A DNA stretch of 64,000 bases, from assembly GCF_000208745.1 (NCBI RefSeq), contig NC_030858.1:14354456-14418455 (forward strand), read 5' to 3'. Shown here piece by piece: positions 47,509 to 57,265 of the stretch. The number at the start of each line of letters is the position of its first letter. Position 1 is the first letter of the stretch. Both the position numbers and the translations under genes were made by a program. Under the pieces are notes generated by a model. It saw nothing but the letters and a program-made list of their open reading frames with translations. It did not search any database and had not been told where the DNA came from. This DNA is from Theobroma cacao. Its lineage: Eukaryota; Streptophyta; Magnoliopsida; Malvales; Malvaceae.

Positions 47509-48291
47509 GTATCCACACTAGCCGTCAAAGAACTTGAGGGAATTGCTCAAAACATTAAAAGCTCTTGTCCCCCCTTATCGAAAACTACTACATAGTAGGA
47601 TATTGAATTATACATAATAGTTTTGAAAACCATTTCAAAACATTTTCTTGTCCACAACCATATTTTTCCTTAGTCAAATATTTATGGCAACAATGCTCAT
47701 AACAAATCCATTAAATCACGCAATCATGCTTTCAACTTTACATGCTCAAATAGTTTTGAAAGTGGTACACCCAGTCACCTCAAAAGTTGATTTCTACCAA
47801 GTACTCGAAAGTCTACTTCAATGAAATTTTTCAAGTTTCAATAGTTCCTATATACCCAAATAAATATTTTTCGTTAATACTTAGTTTAGGAAATGCATAA
47901 TAATCGTTCTATGCTATTTCAAACTATTTGGGTTCACCTAAACTAATTTTCTAGACTTAATCTACAGCTCATCAAAATACCCATTTGTACAAACCCATAA
48001 AATCAATATTCTGACTTTAGGTGAGCTATAACAAGCGAGAAAATCCACCCAAATCCTCTAGTTCATAGACATCAATAATTCTACAACAATAAACAATATT
48101 TTCAAAATAAAAAATCCAAGGTTTAAAGATTCAAGAGTGGGAAAAATCTCATTTTTCATTTAAAACCCAAAACCAAGCTCAAATTTTTAAAAAATGGTGA
48201 TTTTCAGATAAAATGGGTTGGAAAAGCTTAAGAGCTAGGGTTTTATCCTTAAAATACGGCTAATGGTTGCCAACTCTCAGAAAATGTGGTG

Positions 48292-48299
48292 TATTTATA
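48292..48299 (-). promoter_or_regulatory. TATA box of the split Tekay-like LTR
   Basis: TATAAATA on the - strand in AGCTTATAAATACACC, with the palindrome cluster (48343-48404) just upstream. Confidence 0.55.
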
Positions 48300-48342
48300 A
48301 GCTAGGGTGTGAAAATATGTTTTCACCCTTTTTTTTTTAAAT

Positions 48343-48404
48343 CGAATAAATGTATCTATACATTGGCTCATGTACGAATACATTATGAACATGTATCGAT
48401 ACAT
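48343..48404. repeat. TGTATCGATACA-type palindromes, copy 3
   Basis: Three copies in 62 bases: ATGTATCTATACAT, ATGTACGAATACAT and the perfect ATGTATCGATACAT at 48391-48404. They lie about 50-110 bases upstream of the TATA box on the - strand. Confidence 0.7.
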
Positions 48405-48924
48405 TTGAGACAAAATGCAGTTTCTGAAATAGATTACCTTTAAAACTTGCCCAACTTATTTATATTAAATATCTTAAGTAAAGAGAGAGTAAAAGGGATA
48501 TTTACTTAAATGGTATTTAATGTAAATAAGCAAACAACCCCCCATTTGAATTCAATAAAAATATCAAAAAAATCAAAATCTAAATTTTGGTTTCAAAAAC
48601 AAAATCGAATTGAAATTAAATTTGCAACTCTTGTTTACCATAGCAAATGTACACAAAAAATTATGAAAAATTCATTTTTGGTCATCTAAAAATTAAGGGA
48701 ATCATTACTGTCATTTTTTATTTTCAAAAGATTGCTCTATAAAAATCACAAATTTTGACCCCTCCCATACGTAGAAAATTTTCTGCTTTAAAAGTGACAG
48801 ATAACATAAAATGTCAGTGAATTCTTTTGAAGGGTAAAACTAAGTTTCATAGTCAAAATATGCAATCTAAATGCTCACCTAAGGATTTCCTAACTTATCC
48901 TTTTACTTCAGGTTGGATTTCACA

Positions 48925-49250
48925 CAATTGCTACAATTATTACCCACTCTTAGGACTACTTCATTTTTATCAAGCCTTCTACTATCCCCTAAAGCCTTTA
49001 TGTTAGTGCAAAAATGCAATCCACATCTAGAATCTATTATTCAAAATTTAGGATTGGCAACAGAAAGGTTAAGCTCAATCATGTTTAATTTTATCTTTTT
49101 ACTTGTCAAGATTGCACCCTTCCATTTATTAAGAACTTTTCTCAAAGTGATATACCAGTCCAAAAGTTTTGGGTTGATTACATCAAGTGTGCTAAGCAAA
49201 GTAGAGATTATTATTATACCAATCCTAACAGTCTATAAATATAAATAAAG
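48925..49250 (-). pseudogene. Copia-2 protease region
   Basis: Read on the - strand: MIELNLSVANPKF, a stop, then IIDSRCGLHFC and SRRLDKNEVVLRVGN. It corresponds to the copia protease active-site region (D-S/T-G-C-G-x-H-I-C) and the following linker. The glycine after DS is changed to Arg. The next residues of the family pattern appear at 19593 on the far side of the split LTR, which supports the CAATT insertion model. Confidence 0.7.
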
Positions 49251-51383
49251 TAATTATATTAGTCTTTCATGTTCTTAACCAATTTAAGGCGAGGAATTAA
49301 ATCATGCATTGGTTCTCCCACTAATTTTTTTGCAATAATAGCCTTCCACTATAACACAAAAACTCTACTAGGCATTTCTAGTGAGCTAAAACCTTTTTTA
49401 ACTTATTGCAACCTTGACTGACGCAACAAATCACAATAAGCCTAATTGGGTAGATAACATAACTTATTGATTGCATTTCTAAGCAACTCTTAAATTTATT
49501 AGGTGACAACTCCTTGTCTAAATGCATCATATGCATTTTGCCTAACTTTGCCTCTAATACCATGTAGTCAAGTGTGAGACTTTCGAACGACACAGTATTA
49601 GTTGAGTAAGACCCATGTATAGCTCAAATGTACTTGTCTAAAAGTTTGAGCTTGAGGGACTCAACAAACCTCCAATTAAACGAGCAGCCTTGTTATCTTG
49701 CTATATGGTGGAAGGCAACTTGATCATGTTGTGCATGTGATGCAATATTTTAATGAGGGTTTTGTTGTTGTAATTAAGGTCTCATCATACATAGCATGCA
49801 TAGCATTTATATATCACATGCCAACTACATAGGATGATTATGGACTTTACCTAATCTAGCTTCCTTGAGCCATCAATGGAAATTAGTTTGGTCAAATCCT
49901 AGGGGATTACATACAAATATCACCATATCTTGTAGTCTTGTAATCTCTATGTCTCCTTGATGCCTTCGTCCTTCATTCTTGGAATTACAAAATTTTCTTC
50001 CTAATCTAATTTTATGAATTCTAATTACATATTTGTAAAGAAACCTTAAGTTACATTTAAGGGGAGTAAGATGAGGAGAGAATTTTACAACTCTTGAATA
50101 AAATAGAGGAATGGCATGGAACACACTCCCTATTTATAAAATAAATACCAAATGCATTCAACCATAACCATCCATAACACATTATAGTAGTGTAAGTCTA
50201 TAATCATCCTCATACATTCATATTCATGTAATGAACATATAAAACTTATGTTTAGTTCAAATTGAAGATCTTATATGTCATTTGGCAATAATATCACTCA
50301 TCCTTTGAAAATATAAATCCAAATAATTTGATGTCTTAATCCCATAACAAGTCTTGTGCTAATTTAGAATTCCTAGTTCTACTATGAGTTCAATTGAGTA
50401 TAGACTTAGTAATCCTAAACCTTTAAGGACTATCAATTTAAATTTGACCCTTATTCTCAATAGGAGTCTTAATCATATTAGAAATTTAATATTCACAAGG
50501 AATCATAATCCAATTAGGCTTTCTAATCTTATTTGAAAATTTAATCCTTGTTGTCCTCAATTTTACAATACTAGTCCAATTAGAATTAGATGTTTATGGC
50601 CAAGAGTCCTATTTCTTTGCCAATTTGATTTTAAAATCTAATTTAAGGCAATCCTAAACTCTTTAGGATATATTCCATTACAATTAGGAGTCTAAATCCA
50701 AGTCATAACCGAATTATTATAACTCCTAATTATAGAGAAGAAATCGCATAAGCTATTACAATTTTATTGAGTCTGCATTACCTTTGCTGTCTCAAATTCT
50801 TTGGAGCTCCATCCTCAATTGTTTGCTGCAATTTTGGCATCAATTCAGAGGTATCTCATGCCCCAAACATCATGCTAGAAACCTCTCAAAACCTTAGCAA
50901 ATTTGGAGTACAAACAACCATGATTTTGCAAGAGTCCATGTCACACAAGAATAACATTCCAGCAATCTGTTTGTGCAGAAACATCATCAGGTCACCACCC
51001 AAACGAGGTGATTAGATGCTGTAAATTTTCAAAGGTTGAGATCATTCTCTTGACCTTCTACCCTTAAAAAATCACGCACAAACTCCTTTCCTAAGTCCCT
51101 CAAAAGAATTTCCAAAGCAGATCACATTATGCTGCAAGATTTTTCAGATTTAAATTTTCTTAAAACAAACCTATAAAATCTTTAAGGACTTATTATATCT
51201 AGGTTTTAAATCCATAAATCAAGACTTTAAACGCCTTTTGAAACATAAATCAGATTTTAAAAATCCATTCAGAATTTTTCTAAAAAGTTTTTTCAAATTT
51301 TGCATCAAATAGACATATAAACAAAAACAGTTTTTGTAATCTTCAACAACTAAACATAAAACTAGATTAAATCAATTAAATGA
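49251..51383 (-). other. Copia-2 5' internal region with a possible inserted LTR
   Basis: I cannot recognise gag here. A TATA-like box (TATAAATAGGGAG on the - strand, near 50131) and the limits TGTAATAGC (right end, 50760) and TTATTGCA (left end, about 49331) outline a candidate - strand solo LTR of about 1.4 kb. Its flanks are T-rich (ATTTT to the right, a T run to the left), so the duplication cannot be confirmed. The remaining part, 50761-51383, looks like an element leader. Confidence 0.35.
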
Positions 51384-51396
51384 GGCTTTGATACCA
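51384..51396 (-). promoter_or_regulatory. Copia-2 primer-binding site (initiator Met tRNA)
   Basis: On the - strand TGGTATCAAAGCC, one mismatch from TGGTATCAGAGCC, one base after an LTR ending CCCCTTCA. Confidence 0.75.
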
Positions 51397-51397
51397 C

Positions 51398-53041
51398 TGA
51401 AGGGGATTCGAATCATGCTAAGATGGATCATATGTAGCAGAATATTAAAATTTTAATCCCCTAAGCCATGGATCAATTTAATTGAAACTAATCTAGAAAA
51501 ACCACATAAGAAAGATTTCGACATAGTTGATAGTTTGATGTTTGCTTTCTTTGGTGGAGTCCTCTTTGGGTTTTTGGTTTTTGACTTTTGTACACCAACT
51601 AGGACTTATCAAACCATAATTGTACAATTGTCTTGCCTCTAATGGTGATCGATATATTGATTTGTCAAAATCTCTTCATTAGGGTGTGTGAATCCCTAAG
51701 TCAAAGTTTATGCTACTAAGATCTCAACTTTAAGCACCTTTGTGTTTCTCTCTTTTTGGCTATAATCCTATCTCAACAGATAAGAAAATAATATAGAACT
51801 ATTATGTACATTCAAGAGGCGGCTAAAGGATTCTCTTATAGAGTGATAGAGTGAATTGACCTATTTCATATCCAACAAAGATTAGAAGATGTTTTGGGCT
51901 AGTTGGGCCTTTGTTTAATACTCTATAAAATCATATTTGATTTAGCCCAGTAATTAATCAAATTAAGCCTTTATAAATCAATTAGATCACATCCAATTAA
52001 ACTCAAATTAATTTTGATAATTCAGGTTATGTGTGTGACCCATTAAGAGTCCAATATGTTGGCAATAAATATAAATTAATTCAATTAAGAATTTATATTT
52101 ATATTTATATTTATAGATCATGAGTGACATCTAGCAATACATCATGACCACCTAAATGTCAAGAGAGTCAATATGATTTGACTAACCTTTTGGTGTATAG
52201 TATTTCAATGTAATTTAAACCTTTGTCATATATCCCAGATAGATAGAAAGTTTGGCTCGATGTCGACCTTCTAACTTATCCATATTAGTCTTGCAGCTTC
52301 CATATTGACCTATTAAGATTGCCTGGCCCAAGGACTTTTAGTCAATATAAGCCAAGAGTAAATGAGATATGTCCCCTTTAAATCACTTGAGGTGATGAAT
52401 CATTTCTGGACTATTCATTCATCTTTGCATGCTTCATGTCATACCCAAAAGCGCCCTATTTAGGCATCTGGTCGACTCTAGACCCGTAGTGGTGAAATCA
52501 AAGCATGACAATTCACATACAAATGATCTGGCATCACAAGTCGATGGGTTACTTACACTACTAACACATGAAGGTATTTCCATAGACACTTGAGTGGAAT
52601 ACCAAATGGAACTCTTATAGTAGTTCATGTTCAATGAACTTGTTCCTTAACAAGCACCCACATACTATCCCTAAGTATTTCACATACTTCAACCTATGAG
52701 ATTAGTTGTTTACTTCCAAAGTAAGGAAGCTTAGCATGTACCAATCTTTGAGCATTGTCAATGTCCTTATTCTTGACAATATAATGACCAAGAACATATT
52801 TAGGGACAAGGCTTTGATGCATAAGAATCTCATAACTATAACCTTTAAAATTTCTTTGCAAGGCCATTATGTTTCAACGACTTTATCTACACAAGTCTCT
52901 CATAACTCTTTATAAATATATTAATGGCTAAAGGAATACCTCATACAGTATATAAAATATCCATAATGTATTTAACATGAAATATGACTAATTAATGTAG
53001 TGTTTTACAAGCATAAATCGATTAGCTTGTGGGGCTTACAT
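51398..53041 (-). repeat. Copia-2 5' LTR
   Basis: About 1.64 kb. On the - strand it starts TGTAAGCCCCACAAGC and ends CGAATCCCCTTCA, next to the primer site. No partner LTR is visible in the window. The flank after 53041 is Athila-type LTR sequence. Confidence 0.65.
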
Positions 53042-53112
53042 TGACCCAAATCATGGTAAAAATCATGTTGAAAGATGTTAGACTACTGCAGTTGAGTATG
53101 TTGATATGATGG
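53042..53112 (+). repeat. short Athila-type LTR fragment
   Basis: CATGGTAAAAATCATG and GACTACTGCAG match the part of these LTRs that follows the conserved block (for example 24590-24640). Cut on both sides. Confidence 0.5.
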
Positions 53113-54639
53113 CATATGACTACATATGACGACATTTGCTTTAAAGTTTTTGTGAAAAGAATGTTGATGTGAAGCTTTTTGAATACCTCAAGAAACTTTT
53201 GGAAGTGCTTATCAAGCTTTTGTTTTTTAAAGTGTTGGGGAAAAGGTCATGGTGGTAAGGTTGCTTTTGCTTCCTTCTCTTGAATTTTCTTGTCAATTGT
53301 CTCAATCATTATTTCATTCTCAACAAGCTTATCTTGAAGTTTAGCTTGCCTAATACTACTTTTAACCTCTTTTTCGCTCCTCAGGGTGATTGTCATAACT
53401 TGTTCCTTACCTTCTCTCCTAGGATTCATTTTTGTATCATAGGGTAAGGTCCCTTGAGCTTTATTGTTTAGTAAGTTGGCAAGTTAACCATCTTAAATCT
53501 CGAGGTTTTGTAGTGGTGTTGCTTGACTTTGGTTAATGCTATTAGTTTGTGTCATGTATTGACTTAGCAAATCCTCCACAGCTGGCTTCTTTATAAGAAT
53601 TAGGCACTCTTGCTTGCTGTTGGAATCCCGAAGGTGCATTCAGCTTTGAAGTTGAGGATGATCCTTCATTATTGGCCTAAAAAAAATTTGGATGGTTTCT
53701 TCACCCTAGATTGTAAGTGTTAGAGTAAAGGTTATTCTACTGTTTATTCCCCACAAATTGCATTATTTTTGTCAAACTTAGACACTGATAACTTGCATGA
53801 TCATCTTCACAATACTCACAAGCTACAAATGGACTTTGAATTGTCAATACCAAAAGATTCAATTGTCTTAGTTAGAGTTGTTACTTGTGCAGATAATTTG
53901 AAAAGGCATCCACACCATAAACTCCACCTACTCTCTTATGAATGGATCACTTTGATGGCCACTGGTAGTTGTTTACAGCCATATCTTCTAATAAATCATA
54001 TGCCTTATCAATTGATTTAGCCATTAAAGCTCATTTTGTAGTGGCATTAATGGTAATTTGAGCATGACCACTTAAACCATTATAGAATGTTTACACTTGC
54101 AGCCACTTTAGAAGACCATGATGAAGGTAACGCCGAAGTAATTCTTTGTATTTTCCCAAGCCTCATACAACAATTCAAAATCTTGCTGCATGAATGATGT
54201 GATATCATTTCTCATTTTCACTGTCTTAGCTTGAGGAAAGAACTTAGCAAGGAACTTTTGAGCAAGATCAGCCCATGTTGTTATTGATCTAAAAGTGTAG
54301 CGAATTCAACTATATTGTAGCTTTATCCCTCAATGATAAAATAAAAAGCCTTAAATGAGTTGCATCATTTGTGACATCATTATGTTTCAAAGTATCACAT
54401 ATCTCCAAGAAGTTTGATATATGGCCATTTAGATCATCATTTGGTAAACCCCCAAACTAGACTGAAGTTTGAATTATGGTGATGATGGCCAGCTTGATCT
54501 TTAAATGGTTGGCTTGAATAGCCAGCCCTCGAACGCTTGATGGAATCACTTGCATTAATGGGACAGCATAATTCCTTGAGCAATGATTTTCTACTACTAC
54601 TCGCTCTTAGATTTGTTGTTCATCCTGTCGATCAGCCAT
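53113..54639 (-). pseudogene. Athila-type gag and start of protease, broken
   Basis: Start MADRQDEQQI at 54639. The gag core has IPSSVRGLAIQANHLKIK, FGGLPNDDLNGHISNFLEI, a stop, TWADLAQKFLAKFFPQ and MRNDITSFMQQ. Downstream is the linker MTITLRSEKEV and KLQDKLVENEIMIE, then the beginning of the protease domain, cut near 53113. Stops and frameshifts are frequent. It is closely related to the gag at 56240 and to X1 gag. Confidence 0.75.
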
Positions 54640-54836
54640 TGTATTTATTTGAGCAAAACCTTGTTGATTTTCTCGTCAAAGTCTGCAGAATGTTCTTTTA
54701 ATTATGGATCACTAGGTACAATTTCCAAGCTTTTGGCTTTTCTCATACAACGACGAAATGAACTTGTGAAACAAAGAAATAAAACTTAAATTAAGAGTAA
54801 TTTGTGGAATTTTAATATTAGCAAATAATAAAAAAA

Positions 54837-54854
54837 TCCCCAGCAACAGCGACA
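54837..54854 (-). promoter_or_regulatory. primer-binding site (tRNA-Asp type) with misoriented neighbour
   Basis: On the - strand TGTCGCTGTTGCTGGGGA, three mismatches from the tRNA-Asp complement. To its right a few bases resembling the LTR end (TGTTGTTGAA) are followed by a + strand LTR start at 54871 instead of a - strand LTR. Confidence 0.65.
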
Positions 54855-54870
54855 AAAACTTGTTGTTGAA

Positions 54871-56238
54871 TGATAATTTTGCCACATTTTGATTATAAAA
54901 AATATCTAAGTCCTTGTGTTTTAAAGTAATTTTAGGTAGCCTTTATGCTTTTCGTTATTAAGTTTAATACATGTTGGAATGGTTTAATTTTAGTAATTTT
55001 AGCTCATATTTATGTTAAAAGTCCTAATTTGATCCATCATTGATTTAGTCCTTGTTTTGAAGGTGTGCAAGTGCATAAAATTTCATGAAGGTGAACCGAG
55101 CAAGGATGATTAAGTGTGGAATTTCCTAAACATGTTATGGTATTTTGACCATAACTCTCTCCAAAGAACTCCAAATGAGGTCATTCTTAAAGCACTAGAA
55201 AGCTAAGAGGAAGAGCTACAACTTTAGTCTTTATCATTTTTTCAAGGTCTAATTGGATCATGGTAAAACTCCCTATCAACATTAAAATACTGTAGTAGTT
55301 TGCATAGATTAAATATGATGTGGTATTTTGACGATTTCTTTCAATTAAGAAGTCCAAATGTTGTGATTCTTAGACCATTGGAAATCTAAGAGACAGTATT
55401 ACAACTTTTATGTTACACTTTGCCTAGTTCAACCTAAAAGAAGGTAAAAATAACATCATAAGATGAAACAGTGTAGGAAAGACAACATAAGAGAGGAACG
55501 CCATAGTGCCACCCAAAAGTAGGGCACTATGGTGCCCAAGAGACAAGGCCGCGATGCCTAACAAGTTACCAAAATCTATTTTTGATAAGAATTCGGAAAC
55601 TAGAACATTTGAAGCCTATTCAAAAGGCTTTTTGCAGAGGTTTTGAAAAGAGGAGGTAGCAAGCAATTTCTCTAGAGAAAAAGAGTCAAAAACAAAGCAA
55701 GAAAGCAAGAAAATTTTAAAGAGAATCAAGATCACAAAGCTTCAACTATTAGTTTTCTCTCTCTACTTTTGTGTTTTTCTTATTTTTTTTGACTTGGATT
55801 AATGACTAATTTTCTTTGGATGAAATTTTTATTAGATATTATGAGTTAAACTATTTTTTTAGGATTGTGTTGGATATCAACATATAATCTGAATATTTGT
55901 TTCTCTTTTATTTACTATGAATGGGTATAGTTTTGCTTATTCAAATTTGTTCTTAATGTTTTTTATTGTCTAGCCAATAATTAATTGATTTGTGAATCTA
56001 ATTGAGACACAACAAAGAGATTTTAGATTGGACTAAGATTTGAATAGTGTATGTTCATGTCACTTAGGTGATCTAATTTGCGTTTCGGGTAGACATACGC
56101 CAATTGGCATACATAGCCAAATTAGAACACTAGCTTAATGACCTTTTTTAATTGATTCCTATAGACATATAGTGACTCAATTAAGTTAGGTATTTGTGCA
56201 AGTATCTCGACTGAGACTTGTACGTAGCTTTGGATTCT
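54871..56238 (+). repeat. Athila-type LTR, 3' end missing
   Basis: Starts TGATAATTTTGCCACATTTT and carries two copies of the conserved block (55160-55260 and 55340-55435). It continues to GTACGTAGCTTTGGATTC, where gag sequence of the opposite strand begins. Confidence 0.7.
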
Positions 56239-56239
56239 A

Positions 56240-57034
56240 GCTTTATGCAAGTATCAAACTTTTAGTTATAGTAGCTACCTATATGGTTAATACAGTGATG
56301 GCATCCACTTGAAGAACTCCAGCTACTCTACTATGTGTAGATTGCTCCATTGGCCATTAGTAGTTGTTCGATGCCATCTCTTCTAATAGGTCATATGTGT
56401 CATCAATGGACTTCACCATGAGAGCTCCTTCAGCAACAACATCAATAGTGGTTCCTACTTGACCACTCAAACCATTGTAAAATGTTTGGACTCAAAGCCA
56501 TTTTGGAAGGCCATGATAAGAACATCGCCTAAGTAGGTCCTTGTGTCTCTCCTAGGCTTCATATAGCGATTCACCATCAAATTGTGTAAACAAAGTAATA
56601 TTATTTCTCATATTTGTTGTCTTTGCCGAAAGAAAGAATTTAGTAAGGAATTTCTGAGCAAGGTCATCCCAGGTTGTAATTGAACCAATAGGCAACAAGT
56701 TTAACCACACCTTTACTTTGTCTCGCAACAAGAATGTGAATAATCTCAATCGGATGGCATCATCTGTGACCTTTTTGTGTTTAAATGTGTAACATATCTC
56801 TAAGAAATTAGATATGTGAGCATTTGGGTCATCATTTGGTAGACCCCCAAACGAGATTGATGTTTGGATCATAGGGATGATGGTCAGCTTGATCTCGAAA
56901 TTATTTGCTTGAATGGTTGGCCTTCTGATGCTTGATGGAATACATTGGACTAAAGGAACGGCACAGTCCTTCAACAATTAATTTTCTTCAACTACCGTCT
57001 CTTGGACTTGTCACTCACTTAATTGTTCAGCCAT
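56240..57034 (-). pseudogene. Athila-type gag, truncated
   Basis: Start MAEQLSE at 57034 with an early stop. Core: LLPIGSITTWDDLAQKFLTK, FGGLPNDDPNAHISNFLEI, LFTFLLRDKVKVWLN, MRNNITLF and FDGESLYEA. It runs through the end of the core into VDAITVLT near 56300 and is cut by the LTR at 56238. The tRNA-Asp type primer site upstream (57242-57259) is TGGTGTCGTTGTCAGGGA. Confidence 0.75.
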
Positions 57035-57241
57035 TGTATTGAGGAAACAGAACCATGTTGACTTTCTCATCTCAATCTTCAAAATGTCCTTTTGATCTCT
57101 AAGTTGCACGAGATAATTTCTAAGTTTCTTGCTATAGGCATATAATGTTGAAATGCACCTGAAAAAATCAAAGAAAAGAAAATCTTGGTTTTAAAAAAAT
57201 TTGTTTAATTTAATATCAGTAAAGATAAATAGGAAAACAAA

Positions 57242-57259
57242 TCCCTGACAACGACACCA
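57242..57259 (-). promoter_or_regulatory. primer-binding site (tRNA-Asp type)
   Basis: On the - strand TGGTGTCGTTGTCAGGGA, with four transitions from the intact site, three C to T and one G to A. The LTR of the same strand follows correctly at 57266. Confidence 0.75.
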
Positions 57260-57265
57260 AAAACT

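Larger units (their letters stand above)
19594..48924 (-). mobile_element. Tekay-like solo LTR split into three parts by later insertions
   Basis: The outer limits carry a 5-bp TSD, CAATT at 19589-19593 and 48925-48929, 29.3 kb apart. On the - strand the LTR starts TGTGAAATCCAACCTG (right) and ends near 19594 in a decayed form of the GGGTTGTGACA terminus. The sequence before it (CATGACTGGCTCATGG, AGGCCCAAGCAAGC on the + strand) matches the 3' end of the LTR at 39742-42105. LTR segments are 19594-20727, 23943-24184 and about 47514-48924, totalling about 2.8 kb. The inserts are a solo LTR (20728-23937) and an Athila-type element (24185-47508). Copia-2 coding sequence lies on both sides. Confidence 0.8.

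Noticed and set aside
24180..47513. GTACT/GTATC as a secure duplication for X1
   Set aside because: Two of five bases differ. I keep X1 as one element because both LTRs and the internal parts agree, but not on the strength of this repeat.
48913..49248. + strand 111-codon open frame
   Set aside because: It is antisense to the Copia-2 protease region with DSRCGLHFC; no motif on the + strand.
5009..53112. LTR pieces at 5009-5445 and 53042-53112 as two halves of one LTR split by the copia elements
   Set aside because: Both pieces seem to include the same stretch after the conserved block, so they overlap rather than join, and no shared duplication was found.
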